A stretch of DNA of 64,000 bases from an uncultured Aquimarina sp. (GCA_947496355.1 CANMCO010000003.1:434001-498000), one strand, 5' to 3'; positions 10,344-20,990 are shown, counted from the first letter of the stretch. Numbers and translations are program-made. Notes: generated by a model from the sequence alone, not told the origin.

Positions 10344-11456
10344 TTATTTCTCAAGCCACCAACTATTTCCCTTTTTCAAAGCGAGATTTCCGTTAGCTTC
10401 CCGTTTTATAATGAGAAAACCGTTACCCTGAAATTTATCCAGCTGTCTAACATTTACATACGGAAGATTTACGTATGCTACTCCGGCGGCGGCTCCTTTT
10501 TTGACAACGGGGGTAGTAAGAGAACCTTCATATGCTTCTAGGTCATCAAACTCCATTTTCATCAGTGGTCTATTGCTATTTGCAATAAGCAGATATCGTT
10601 TTCCTCCATTTTCAATTTCCACAATATCAATAGGACTATTACCACTACCTAGTTCTGCAACTGTTCTACCTTTATTATGTTCTCCCGGTTTAATCTTATC
10701 CATCGCAAAAACCACAAGAGGAGTACATGTATAACCTGCTAAGATGTGTGAATTGCCTTTTATTTTGGTTGGAATAAAAGTTTTTATGGGAGCATGGGTT
10801 TCATATTTACCATGTGCAGCATGATAGATTTCTAAAGAACCATAATCCTGTTTTTTAGTGAACGGAAAGTCAATAGATCGAAAAGTAGAAGCAAATTCTT
10901 TATTACTTAAACCGGACACCAGTATTTTTCCTGATGAATATTTCATATCTGCAACTGCCCATTTGCGAAGTTCACGATCCCATTTATCTTTTGCATCTTT
11001 ATTTATAGGATCACTGATGGTAGCTTTGCTGTGAGAGATATTGTCTAATGTCACCTGTTTTAATGTATTGTTTTCAACTCTTAGTAATACAGGGATACCA
11101 GAACTATGATGCACAGAAAGATAAATATTATCATTTATAGGGTTAACCGCCATATCCGTAATTTGTACCTGATCAATCTTAGTACCCAGCATATCAGCAA
11201 TTAACTTGTCAAGAAGGTCGATTTTCACTTCACTATTATCTACTTTTGGGTGCGCGCTTACGTCTATGGCAACAATTTGAGCAGATTTACTATCGCCAAT
11301 AAACAAAATATTTTCTGGGCCAAAAGTCATAGAATTAATTGATGTAATACCAGGATCACCTGTGATAAAATTTGCTTTTAAGGAAGAGTCAGCTTGAACA
11401 GTACTTCCAAAAAAGGAAAGGATCAATGCAAGAATGAATGTTACTAATGTTTTCAT
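10344..11456 (-). CDS. Secreted hypothetical protein, possible beta-propeller
   Basis: Signal peptide; long ORF directly upstream of the 9249 gene on the same strand. Confidence 0.6.
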   Translation of the reverse strand: MKTLVTFILALILSFFGSTVQADSSLKANFITGDPGITSINSMTFGPENILFIGDSKSAQIVAIDVSAHPKVDNSEVKIDLLDKLIADMLGTKIDQVQITDMAVNPINDNIYLSVHHSSGIPVLLRVENNTLKQVTLDNISHSKATISDPINKDAKDKWDRELRKWAVADMKYSSGKILVSGLSNKEFASTFRSIDFPFTKKQDYGSLEIYHAAHGKYETHAPIKTFIPTKIKGNSHILAGYTCTPLVVFAMDKIKPGEHNKGRTVAELGSGNSPIDIVEIENGGKRYLLIANSNRPLMKMEFDDLEAYEGSLTTPVVKKGAAAGVAYVNLPYVNVRQLDKFQGNGFLIIKREANGNLALKKGNSWWLEK

Positions 11457-11633
11457 AATGTTTGATTTATAGATTGACCAATGGTTTTAAAAGTAGAGAA
11501 AAAGTATTAGAGGCACAGTTAAAAAAATGCCAATACTATTATTCAAATAATTAGGAATTGGTACTTTGGTTATGTTTAATTCAAAGTGTAACAAATACTT
11601 AGTTTTTATATCCTTATCTAAAAACAACCACCA

Positions 11634-13274
11634 ATGAAAACAATTATTTACCTTATCATGTTTATACTTGTTTTGCCATTGAATGCGCAGAACAAGTTTT
11701 CTGTAAAAGAATGGCAAGATGATTTAAAATTTCTTCAAAAAACCGTACATACCGATTATCCATTCTTATTTAAGAAAATTACTGCCGATAAATTTGATCT
11801 GGCGGTTGAAGAATTTTATAATACAATCCCAAAAATGCAAGATCATGAGGTCATGATGGGATTTGCCAGAATAGTAGCTTTATTTCAATATGGGCATACC
11901 CGTCTTGGGTTTAGAGATAGCCCGATTAGATACCATAAGTTACCCATGGTGCTATATCAATATAAAGATGGGGTTTATATTCAAGGTGTTCATAAGGATT
12001 ATGAATCTAATTTAGGAGCCAAGTTGATTGCTATTGAAGGAATGTCAACAGATAATGTTTTAAAAGCCATATATCCGGTTGTGCCTTCAGAAAATGATCA
12101 ATTCTTTAAAGCATATGCTGGATTATATATGATAATTCCAGAAGTGCTACACGCCCAGGGAATCACTAAAGAATTGAAAAAAACAATAGTATTAACGCTT
12201 GAAAAAGATGGTAAAAAATTTGAGAGCAGCGTTACAGCTATAAAAGATCTAGAGATACCAACGCAATATGGTATGGTAAAAGCTAGTGATGACTGGTTGG
12301 ATATTAGAAATCAGAATGAAACACCTTTGTATTTAAAAAACCTTGATAGGATATATCACTATGAATATCTTCCGAAGGAAAAGACGGTGTATGTAAGGCA
12401 AAGTCAAATACAAGATGATCCTCAAGAAGACATTCCAACGTTTTATAAAAAAGTCTTCGATTTTATTGAGAATAATGAAGTTGATAAGTTGGTGCTAGAT
12501 GTAAGGCTAAATGGAGGAGGTAATAATTATAAAAATAAACCTATTGTTACCGGGATTATAGAAACTGAAAAAATAAACCAACCAGGAAAACTATTTGTAA
12601 TTATTGGGCGTCGTACTTTTTCGGCATGCCAAAACCTGGTAAACGAGTTAGATAATTACACCAACGCCATTTTTGTAGGAGAACCAACGAGTGAGAATAT
12701 TAATTTTTATGGGGATAACCGCAAGGTAGAATTGCCTAATAGTAAAATGCCGGTATACTTGTCATTTGCATGGTGGCAGGATAAACCGCAATGGGAAAAT
12801 GGCCCATGGACATCTCCGCATCTAGCAGTAGATCAAAGTTTTGATGATTATAAATTGAATAGAGATCCTGTTATGGAAGCTGCTTTAGGCTTTTCTGATA
12901 ACGATTTTATTATAGATCCCATGGCGCATCTCACCAGTTTATTTATGGCAAATAAACCTGAGGAGTTAATGTCTGAAGCCAAACGTATGGTACAAGATCC
13001 AAAATATCGTTTTTTTGATTTTGAGGGAGAGTTTAATAAAGCTGGATACAATTTATTGGGGAATAATAATGAGGGTGCACTTTTTGTTTTTGAAATGACA
13101 GCAAATCTATTTCCTGATTCGGCAAATGCCTGGGACAGTTTAGCTGAAGGCTATTTACAATTGAATAACAAAGAAAAAGCTACTGAATATTATGAAAAGG
13201 CCTTAAAAATGGATCCAGACGGGCCAACGGGTCAAAATGCAAAGGTGATGTTGAAAAAGATTAAATCACAATAG
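11634..13274 (+). CDS. S41-like peptidase with C-terminal TPR
   Basis: LVLDVRLNGGGNN, IGRRTFSACQNLVNEL (nucleophile-type Ser), GEPTSEN; C-terminal TPR (AWDSLAEGYLQLNNKEKATEYYEKALKMDP). Confidence 0.8.
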   Translation: MKTIIYLIMFILVLPLNAQNKFSVKEWQDDLKFLQKTVHTDYPFLFKKITADKFDLAVEEFYNTIPKMQDHEVMMGFARIVALFQYGHTRLGFRDSPIRYHKLPMVLYQYKDGVYIQGVHKDYESNLGAKLIAIEGMSTDNVLKAIYPVVPSENDQFFKAYAGLYMIIPEVLHAQGITKELKKTIVLTLEKDGKKFESSVTAIKDLEIPTQYGMVKASDDWLDIRNQNETPLYLKNLDRIYHYEYLPKEKTVYVRQSQIQDDPQEDIPTFYKKVFDFIENNEVDKLVLDVRLNGGGNNYKNKPIVTGIIETEKINQPGKLFVIIGRRTFSACQNLVNELDNYTNAIFVGEPTSENINFYGDNRKVELPNSKMPVYLSFAWWQDKPQWENGPWTSPHLAVDQSFDDYKLNRDPVMEAALGFSDNDFIIDPMAHLTSLFMANKPEELMSEAKRMVQDPKYRFFDFEGEFNKAGYNLLGNNNEGALFVFEMTANLFPDSANAWDSLAEGYLQLNNKEKATEYYEKALKMDPDGPTGQNAKVMLKKIKSQ

Positions 13275-13331
13275 TTTGATTTATATTAGTATGTAATTAT
13301 AAAATCACAATAGGCCTCTAATATGAGGATG

Positions 13332-13366
13332 CCAGATCAATTCTTTAGAAATGATCTGGTTTTTTT
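13332..13366 (+). terminator. Rho-independent terminator
   Basis: CCAGATCA ... TGATCTGG stem followed by a T run. Confidence 0.75.
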
Positions 13367-13400
13367 ATGTTCAAAATATGGTGAGGTGCTCGGGTTTCTA

Positions 13401-13610
13401 CTATTTGTCCTTATAGTCAATAATATCTTTTATTTCTACACCCATGTAATCGGCAATTTTCTTTAGTCGTTCAAAATCTTTTACCAAATCCTTTCGCTTT
13501 ACCACGTAATCTCCAGCCTGCGGGCTTACCCCAAGAACTTTAGAAATACCGTATACTGTTTTGGCGCCTTTACTTTTTTTAAGCAGCCTTTTTAGTTTTT
13601 TGTTAACCAT
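13401..13610 (-). CDS. Small HTH-like (Cro/CI-type) DNA-binding protein
   Basis: 69 aa; TVYGISKVLGVSPQAGDYVVKRKDLVKDFERLKKIADYMGVEIKDII has HTH-like layout. Confidence 0.55.
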   Translation of the reverse strand: MVNKKLKRLLKKSKGAKTVYGISKVLGVSPQAGDYVVKRKDLVKDFERLKKIADYMGVEIKDIIDYKDK

Positions 13611-13722
13611 AGTAAAATATGTAAAAAGGAATCAAATATACAAATAAATTTTTAATAAAAAAATATTTGATTATTCAAACAAAATTTGTATATTCGTGAA
13701 ATACAAATTCAAATCATCAACT

Positions 13723-14079
13723 ATGAAACTTTTATTTGCTACAGCGGTGCTTTGCGTAACTCTTGGAAATGCAATGCCATCTACAACAGATACATTACCT
13801 TTTAATGAAAAAGAAAAAACCGATCGTAAAAAAGGATCTAAAGAAGAGGAGGGGGTGCAGAATAAAAACCTTCATTCTGTAAAAAAATGGAAAATGACTA
13901 TAGAATATGCCAACGGCACTATTATCTCAAAAACCATTGTTGTAAATAAAAATTCAGAACTAAGTGCCTTAGAAACTGCTTTTAAAGAGGCAGATAAGCA
14001 CTTAGACGACATGAAAAATGTAAAAGATTTTAGTATATCTCCAGTGCCAAGTTCTTATGTTTTACTAGCCGGAGATTAA
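13723..14079 (+). CDS. Small exported hypothetical protein
   Basis: Signal peptide when started at internal ATG (MKLLFATAVLCVTLGNA); ORF-track start is 13696. Confidence 0.6.
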   Translation: MKLLFATAVLCVTLGNAMPSTTDTLPFNEKEKTDRKKGSKEEEGVQNKNLHSVKKWKMTIEYANGTIISKTIVVNKNSELSALETAFKEADKHLDDMKNVKDFSISPVPSSYVLLAGD

Positions 14080-14119
14080 AATATAATCAATACCCTGAAC
14101 TAACCTATGTTTTTTAAAG

Positions 14120-14147
14120 AAGGCTTGCTTATCAAGCCTTTTTTTTA
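14120..14147 (+). terminator. Rho-independent terminator
   Basis: AAGGCTTG CTTAT CAAGCCTT then T8. Confidence 0.85.
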
Positions 14148-14203
14148 TGCTCTAAATTTGAGGAAACTACATGATATGGCTAGTTAGTGTAGTCAAAAAA
14201 AAT

Positions 14204-14231
14204 AAGGACCAGTAAATATTTACTGGTCCTT
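14204..14231. terminator. Perfect 28-bp palindrome, probable terminator for the minus-strand LRR gene
   Basis: AAGGACCAGTAAATATTTACTGGTCCTT, with an A-rich tract on its left (T run on the minus strand). Confidence 0.7.
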
Positions 14232-14283
14232 TATATATTAAAAATGCTATAAGATTGGGTTCTTAAAAGCGTTGTTTTTGTTT

Positions 14284-15834
14284 TTAATTACAGGTTGTTG
14301 CAGCGTCCTTAATAATTTCAGTTCCATTACTTTCCATATCACATATTATTTGCGGGATAGATGTTAATGACGAATTCGCCGTAATGTTTAAAGTAGTAAG
14401 GTTAGTCAATTCTGCTATTTCTACAGGAAGAGATGTTAATGAATTACTGTCAAGGAACAATTTTGTCAAGTTAGTTAGGCTATTAATACCCGTAGGAACT
14501 GAAGCTATGGAATTACCTGATAAGCGTAGTTCATCTAGATTTGTTAGTCCCAGTACTTGAGAAGGAAATGAATTTAAATCAGCACTTGATAAGTTAAGAA
14601 ACGTAAGGTTGTTTAAATTCCCTATTTCTGTTGGAATAGTATAATTAGCGCCAATTAAACTTAATCGATTCAAATTAGAAAGGTTTCCTATTTCTATAGG
14701 GAGGCCCGTTAAATCAAAGTTTTGACTTAAGTTTAAGCTAAATAAATTGTTCAAATTACCAATCTCTGAGGGTAGGGAAGTTAGATCTGCATTAAATAAA
14801 TCTAAGAACTCTAAATTTGCAAGATTACCTATTTCTGGAGGTAAACTTTTTACAGGATTGTTGCTGAGTAGGAATTGAGTTAGACTAGACGATAAGTTCT
14901 CAATTTCTGATGGTAATGATTCTATAGCATTATTTTGCAGATATAATAGACTTAACATGGGTAAATCACCTATTTCTGCTGGTAGTACTGTAAGTCCTTT
15001 TGCAGAAAGAGATAGGGCGGTAACTCTGTCATTTTCTGCTGTGACCCCTTCGTAGGTGCTAATATCGAGGTTGTTGAAATCCCAGTTTAATGAATTGGAA
15101 GGATTGGCATTAAAAATAGCTCTTAGTGTTTCAAAATCAGATTCTCTTTTAGTAATTGTAATTGCATAATCTGCTGTACTTCCGTCCTCAGCTCTTACTT
15201 CGAAGTTAACTGTAGAGGTAAAATCTACAACCGTATTAGTAGAAGGAGTAGAGGTGGCAGCGTCTGATAAAACAAGGGATGGTGTTAATGTACTTATATC
15301 AATACTAAAAGGTACTTCGGCTTCAATAGTTCTGTCATTATCGTTTATAGATCCTAGTATTTCTTCTGTAAGAGATGGATTTTCTTCTACTGTAAATTTA
15401 AATTCGATAATACTTTTTTCAGAATTTTCAGCATTAGATACGCTTACAGTATAGTCTACTGTAGAGCCATCTTCTGCTGTAACTGTAAATACTACCGGCG
15501 CAGAGAAATCAATTCCTGTTGCTGTACTTGGTGAAATAGTAGCCTCTATAGATATGGTGATACTAGGCTGAAATGTAGAAAGACTAATACCAAAAGGCAC
15601 AACCAGGCTTATTGTATTATTATCTTGATTAATAACACCATTTATGTCTTGATCTAAAGTAGGATTACTCGTTGCAGAGAATAAAAAACTTGTAATCTGC
15701 TTATCACTACTTTTAATGTCAACTTCTCCACCGCCATCGTCTTTACTACAAGAAGAAATAAAAATTGCAAGACAAAGTATATAATACAACGCCTTAGGAA
15801 GTAGGTTCCTGAATTTCGTCTGGGGACTATTCAT
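14284..15834 (-). CDS. Leucine-rich-repeat lipoprotein with two N-terminal DUF5018-like domains
   Basis: Lipobox-like FISSCSKDDGG; two copies of ...VVFTVTAEDGSTVDYTV; tandem LRRs (LPSEIGNLNNLFSLNLS). Confidence 0.88.
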   Translation of the reverse strand: MNSPQTKFRNLLPKALYYILCLAIFISSCSKDDGGGEVDIKSSDKQITSFLFSATSNPTLDQDINGVINQDNNTISLVVPFGISLSTFQPSITISIEATISPSTATGIDFSAPVVFTVTAEDGSTVDYTVSVSNAENSEKSIIEFKFTVEENPSLTEEILGSINDNDRTIEAEVPFSIDISTLTPSLVLSDAATSTPSTNTVVDFTSTVNFEVRAEDGSTADYAITITKRESDFETLRAIFNANPSNSLNWDFNNLDISTYEGVTAENDRVTALSLSAKGLTVLPAEIGDLPMLSLLYLQNNAIESLPSEIENLSSSLTQFLLSNNPVKSLPPEIGNLANLEFLDLFNADLTSLPSEIGNLNNLFSLNLSQNFDLTGLPIEIGNLSNLNRLSLIGANYTIPTEIGNLNNLTFLNLSSADLNSFPSQVLGLTNLDELRLSGNSIASVPTGINSLTNLTKLFLDSNSLTSLPVEIAELTNLTTLNITANSSLTSIPQIICDMESNGTEIIKDAATTCN

Positions 15835-16365
15835 AATAAAAATATGTTAAAAAAAACCAAAAATAGGTATTTTTTTTTAAACAGTCCATTTTTTTCAATT
15901 TTTTTGATCGAATTTGGTTCGAAAGCACCTGTAATTACCTATTGTGAAGTAAGAAATGTGGTTTTGGGATTCATTAGAATAACGTTTCAAACTAATCATA
16001 ATTGTGGATAAAAAACTTCACTTTTGTTAATATATGAGGTTTTAAAATTATGTTTTTATTGAAAAATTTGAAAAACTATAAATAGATTAAGACAACGTTC
16101 TAATGTTGATTGGTTTTTTATTGTACTGATAATAAGGTAATTGTGTTTTTATGTTTTTATTGCTATCAAGAAAAATCTTTTTAACTTTAAGAAATTAAAT
16201 TGTTATTAATTACCCCCACAACTTAGTATCGAGATTTTGTAATTCTGATTTTGCCAAAAATCATGAATCAAAAAAACTGTTTGATTGTTTAAGGAGCTTG
16301 GTTAAATTATTTTTTTAACTGAAAACAGGTAGTTTTAGTATTTTATTACAATAAATGTATTATTT

Positions 16366-16716
16366 ATGGAAATATTTGAGATGATTGAAAATTCTGAGAT
16401 TAGGCTTATCGTCAAGATTAGTTCAGAGGCATTAGTGGGGTCTAATGTAAGTCTTAATGATAATCTCGTAAAAAAAAGTAGTACATATACCTTTAGTGTT
16501 AATTTAGGGAATAGTAACATTATTAATAATAGTGTACTATCAAGTGTTTCAAACTTCTTCATTCAAAATGATAATATAGATACCATAATGAATAATACGA
16601 TGATCTCTTATGTGATAAATGATAGCGAGAAAACTAAAACATACACTGCAGAGAAAGTTAAAATCAACTCTAATTTATTCATGGGTTACGCGGTAATCAA
16701 ACTTGTAATTAGTTAA
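16366..16716 (+). CDS. Hypothetical protein
   Basis: 116-aa ORF directly upstream of and same strand as the 16728 gene; no recognised domain. Confidence 0.45.
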   Translation: MEIFEMIENSEIRLIVKISSEALVGSNVSLNDNLVKKSSTYTFSVNLGNSNIINNSVLSSVSNFFIQNDNIDTIMNNTMISYVINDSEKTKTYTAEKVKINSNLFMGYAVIKLVIS

Positions 16717-16727
16717 CTCTTGGTATA

Positions 16728-17798
16728 ATGAATAAGTTCTTCCTTTGTTTTTTTCTGGTGATATCTTCTGTTCTATATTCACAACAGAATGTTGATCTAA
16801 GTGAGTATACAATGTCTAATAATTCAAGTGCTGCTTTTCTACTTGTTGATGAATCTCCTACTATAATATATACGGCTGATAATTTAAAAGCATTATCATT
16901 ACATGTACTTGATAATTTTGGCCAAAGTATTTCTTTTGAATTGTCTCCTTATTTTATTCTTAATTCAAAAAGTCCTAATAGGACCTATTACAAGTATATA
17001 GGTGTTGAAAAAGATACGTTAACAAATAAAATTAAGCAGAACCCTTTTAGCGGGCTAAATACCACCAATGTATCATTTGCATATGTAGAAAAGGAATTTG
17101 CTGGAATTGAAGGTGATCGAAAAACGTATTCTATAGGTGTAAATACAACTATACTAAGATGGTACACAAAAGCTGATTTGGATAGATCATATACAAATTC
17201 TGAAAACATGGCTAAAAAACTTTCGGATATAGTTGTTCCTGTATCTATACTTTCGCAAGGGGCTGATGCGATTAGAGTGTTTTATTCAAAACAAGCATTG
17301 CCTTTTCAAAAAACGTTTAAACCAACCTTTAGGTTAGATGGCGCTATTGGGTATAGCACATTGTTGAAAGAAAATGACACCAATGCTGAGACGGCAAACC
17401 GATTTGGTAGTTGGTTAACTGGGGAATTCAGTCTTTTATTGAATTATGGAGCAGATGCTAAACATAATAATTATTTAAACATTTTATTTACAGGCAGGTA
17501 TGTCGAAGATGAGTTTAATATTGGTCTAGATGATGAGTTTTTTACAGAATACTATAGAGATTATGGTGGTAAAATAGAATTTGAATTTGGGAGAGTGGCT
17601 TTTTCTTATGAATATATTTCAAGAAATGGTTCTATAACCAGTGAAAGATCTGTTGGTAATTTAACGTATACCATTAATGAAGACATTAGTTTAACAGGTG
17701 GTTTTGGTAAAGATTTCCCTCTGGATGAAAACTTGGTTACAGTATTTGGTATAAACTGGGGGGTAGGAATGGGAAAAACTTCAGTTCCAATTAAATAA
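16728..17798 (+). CDS. Secreted hypothetical protein, possible outer-membrane barrel
   Basis: Signal peptide MNKFFLCFFLVISSVLYSQQ; alternating beta-type C-terminal half. Confidence 0.6.
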   Translation: MNKFFLCFFLVISSVLYSQQNVDLSEYTMSNNSSAAFLLVDESPTIIYTADNLKALSLHVLDNFGQSISFELSPYFILNSKSPNRTYYKYIGVEKDTLTNKIKQNPFSGLNTTNVSFAYVEKEFAGIEGDRKTYSIGVNTTILRWYTKADLDRSYTNSENMAKKLSDIVVPVSILSQGADAIRVFYSKQALPFQKTFKPTFRLDGAIGYSTLLKENDTNAETANRFGSWLTGEFSLLLNYGADAKHNNYLNILFTGRYVEDEFNIGLDDEFFTEYYRDYGGKIEFEFGRVAFSYEYISRNGSITSERSVGNLTYTINEDISLTGGFGKDFPLDENLVTVFGINWGVGMGKTSVPIK

Positions 17799-18151
17799 TT
17801 ACCAATATTATTTCTAAAAATAAAGGGGTGATTGCCTAGTATTTTCGGGGTTAATTCCCCTCTCTTTTAATTACGATTTCTATAAACTATAAAAGAAATA
17901 TCTAATTTCTATTAAAAGATAGGTATATCTATAACCCTTGTTTTTACAGTAGTATTTATATGAATATTTGTGGTCTATCTGTTTCCTGTGTAGTCCCAAG
18001 GCTAATCTTTGGTTTTTATCTTAAGTAAATAATTATTAAATTTAATACATTCAATAGTCATAATTAATTCCCCATTTTTTAGATATTTTTTCATCCAATA
18101 GAATCAACTGGATTTTTATGTGTATACATTTTAATTCCAATTACATACATT

Positions 18152-18529
18152 ATGACAACATTCACTAGAAATTGGTTTCAAAACGCACTAATTATGATTA
18201 GTGCTGGATTATTTTTTACTTCTTGTTATTCTGTAAGATTAACAAGTACTCACGGAGCATCCAACCCATGTCAAAGCGGGATTGATTGTTTAGAAGATGC
18301 TGGTAACTTTTACAGGGATAAAAGGGTTATTGTTCTAGATACCGTAGTGAAATCGGGAATAATGACTGATGGTATAGGTATTAGAACACAAAGAGAAGGT
18401 TGTGAGAGCGGAAAATTATTTTCTGTAGAATATAAAAATACCTTGGGAGGGGCACTTTTATACCTAGCAACTTTTGGAAATAAGCGTAAAGTAAAAATTA
18501 AGTATGTATGCATGAAACCTGAAAACTAA
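18152..18529 (+). CDS. Hypothetical lipoprotein
   Basis: Lipobox FFTSCYSV; 7 nt from the next CDS. Confidence 0.6.
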   Translation: MTTFTRNWFQNALIMISAGLFFTSCYSVRLTSTHGASNPCQSGIDCLEDAGNFYRDKRVIVLDTVVKSGIMTDGIGIRTQREGCESGKLFSVEYKNTLGGALLYLATFGNKRKVKIKYVCMKPEN

Positions 18530-18535
18530 TACACC

Positions 18536-20140
18536 ATGGCAAAAACAACTTCACACCAAGTATCAAGTTGGGATACATTACATAATAATGGTCCTTTTGA
18601 TCTAAAATTACTACAAAGAACAAAACTAGAAGGGAAATCAAATATTCCTTCAGAAATTGGCAGATACAATGATGCATCTGATGAGATTCAACGTCTAATA
18701 CAAGAAGCGCTAGATCATAATGAAGGATTTAGAGCTTATGGTGCAAGATGGTCAATGTCTAGTATAGCACATCAAAAAGATAGGATGCATTATAATGTTT
18801 TCATGAATTTAGATTTGGATATTGCTCAAGAAGATCTTCATGTTTCATCTTCTTACAAAAGCGCAAACCTGTTCTTTTTTCAGTGTGGAAATACAATCAA
18901 AGAGATCTCTCAAAAACTTCAATCTTATGGAAAATCATTAAAAACTAGTGGTGCCAGTAATGGTCAAACCATAGCAGGGTGTATTTCTACAGGTGTTCAT
19001 GGTTCTGCCCTTGATGTTGGATCTGTACAAGATTATGTGGTTGGGTTAAACTTGATTATAGGGCCTAATCCAGAGGATGTAGTATATATAGAACGGTCTA
19101 CAAAAGCAGCACTTAGCGATAGTTTTGCTCAAAAAATAAAGGCAAGAGTAATTCGTGATGATGATATGTTTAATGCTGCATTGGTAAGTATGGGGTCTTT
19201 TGGATTTATACATGGTGTAGTAATTGAAGCAGAAGATATTTTTTTATTGAAAAGATATGTTAAGAAGATTGATAAAAATATAGCGATGAAATTGGCTAGA
19301 ACTATGGATTTTAAGAATTCAAGTTTTAGTATAGATGGAGAAACTGATACTAATGGTAAACCCAAAAGGCCTTACCATTATAAAGTGTTCATTAACCCTT
19401 ATACCAATGAACAGGAATATGTTGTAGAAGCGATGTATAAAAAGACCTATACAGATTTGTATCCGGATCCTTTTACAACTATTGAAAAATCTGTTTATAA
19501 AGATTTAATATATCTGTTAATTAAGATTAGTGAGAAGTTTCCTAAGAGTATTCCGTGGTTTATTAAACAATTACAGGAACAAATTTTGCCGGATGTGGAT
19601 GAGGAGTCGCTAGGCACTCTTTATGAAACTTTTTGGGATGCACCATATCAAGGACCTGCTTTTGCTTGCTCTTTTGGAGTGGATATCAAAGATTCAGAAA
19701 AAGCTTTGAATGTATTAATTGATTTAACGAAAGATGAAGGACCTATTCCAGGGATATACGCTATGCGATTTGTAAAAAAATCTGACGCTACTTTAGCTTT
19801 TTCTAAGTTTCCGATTACTTGTATGATAGAGATAGATGGAGTGCTGTGGAAGAAAAGTAGAAAACTTATGAGTTTAAAAGAGTTTTCTCGTAGGATGATT
19901 CAGGTTTTACAACAAAATGACATTCCGTTTACGATTCATTGGGGTAAAAATTCGGATTGGGATTTTCCTGACTTAGTATCGGATATGTACGGATCAAAAA
20001 GCGAAGAGTGGAAAAAACAAAGAAGTATTTTACTGTCTAAGGAAATGGCAGCATTATTTTCTAACGATTTTTTACAAACAATTGGTTTGTATACTAAAGA
20101 AGAAGATGTTCCTACTGAAGATTTAATTGCAACCTTATAA
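18536..20140 (+). CDS. FAD-binding oxidoreductase (PCMH-type, aldonolactone oxidase-like)
   Basis: GEGFRAYGARWSMSS-type N-terminus and SGASNGQTIAGCISTGVHGSALDVGSVQDYV FAD-binding PCMH motif. Confidence 0.8.
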   Translation: MAKTTSHQVSSWDTLHNNGPFDLKLLQRTKLEGKSNIPSEIGRYNDASDEIQRLIQEALDHNEGFRAYGARWSMSSIAHQKDRMHYNVFMNLDLDIAQEDLHVSSSYKSANLFFFQCGNTIKEISQKLQSYGKSLKTSGASNGQTIAGCISTGVHGSALDVGSVQDYVVGLNLIIGPNPEDVVYIERSTKAALSDSFAQKIKARVIRDDDMFNAALVSMGSFGFIHGVVIEAEDIFLLKRYVKKIDKNIAMKLARTMDFKNSSFSIDGETDTNGKPKRPYHYKVFINPYTNEQEYVVEAMYKKTYTDLYPDPFTTIEKSVYKDLIYLLIKISEKFPKSIPWFIKQLQEQILPDVDEESLGTLYETFWDAPYQGPAFACSFGVDIKDSEKALNVLIDLTKDEGPIPGIYAMRFVKKSDATLAFSKFPITCMIEIDGVLWKKSRKLMSLKEFSRRMIQVLQQNDIPFTIHWGKNSDWDFPDLVSDMYGSKSEEWKKQRSILLSKEMAALFSNDFLQTIGLYTKEEDVPTEDLIATL

Positions 20141-20174
20141 GAATAGAAAACTAACATAATATAATAAGAGGAGA

Positions 20175-20202
20175 GAAGTGATAACATTTGTCACTTCCTT
20201 TT
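20175..20202. terminator. Terminator between convergent genes
   Basis: GAAGTGA ... TCACTTC stem with following CCTTTTATTT. Confidence 0.65.
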
Positions 20203-20219
20203 ATTTGCTATATCTTCAA

Positions 20220-20990
20220 TTAGATGCTCAGTTCATTTATCAATATATCCCATTCAAAGGCTTCACCTATGTCCCATTTGCCTGATGCTCTGTAATTAAC
20301 ATGTGATAATATCCCATCAAAATTTTCAACTTCGTTTTTGGTTAATGTGTCGTATCTTTTATCTGTTGGTAAAAATTGCCTGGGAATATTATATGTGTTG
20401 GTTAGATATTTCAATAAAAGAGCAAGGCTTTCATATTGCTTTTGGGTATACGTTGCGAAATAATGTTCTTTTCTAAAAGGAGAATCAAGTTTCTTGTAAA
20501 ATCTTGTTTCTTCCTTACTGCAATATATATCTGTATTGGCATAAGAAGAGACCAGGTTTTGTCCATTTTCTCTCAGATAACCAATGTTAGAAAGTTCGAT
20601 TCCTATAGTTTGTCTACTCATTGCGGTGTTGCCTCCAATAGCACCTCTACCCAAATGAAAAGACCAATATTTTGAAGACCATAATTTTAAAACAGTACCA
20701 TCTCTGGCAATAACAAATGGAACGGAAACATGGTTTGAGGGTATAGTAAGCTGGGCTATATCACCTTTAAGATATCCTGCGGTAAAATGTAAAACAATCT
20801 TTGTTTTGTTGATTGCTTCTTTATAGTAGTAAGAATCATCATTATTTGTTCTTTTGCAATCCAGGTAGTTTAATATTTCACCATCTCCGGTATCAATAGA
20901 TTCTGGTTTAAGAATATAATGCTTGCCAGATGAATCGATACCGTTTTTAAAAAAAGACTTTTCATGTGATGGAATACTTGTTGCCCTCAT
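20220..20990 (-). CDS. N-acetylmuramoyl-L-alanine amidase-like protein
   Basis: IVLHFTAGYLKGDIAQL, VPFVIARDGTVLKLWSSKYWSFHLGRG, GIELSNIG: amidase_2 family motifs; no obvious signal peptide. Confidence 0.85.
   Translation of the reverse strand: MRATSIPSHEKSFFKNGIDSSGKHYILKPESIDTGDGEILNYLDCKRTNNDDSYYYKEAINKTKIVLHFTAGYLKGDIAQLTIPSNHVSVPFVIARDGTVLKLWSSKYWSFHLGRGAIGGNTAMSRQTIGIELSNIGYLRENGQNLVSSYANTDIYCSKEETRFYKKLDSPFRKEHYFATYTQKQYESLALLLKYLTNTYNIPRQFLPTDKRYDTLTKNEVENFDGILSHVNYRASGKWDIGEAFEWDILINELSI

Noticed and set aside
11487-11717. 76-aa minus ORF at the start of the S41-like gene
   Set aside because: Overlaps the signal peptide of a well-supported gene; no independent support.
15838-16365. 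AT-rich gap as a replication origin or phage attachment site
   Set aside because: No DnaA-box cluster, direct repeats or integrase seen; ordinary AT-rich intergenic DNA.
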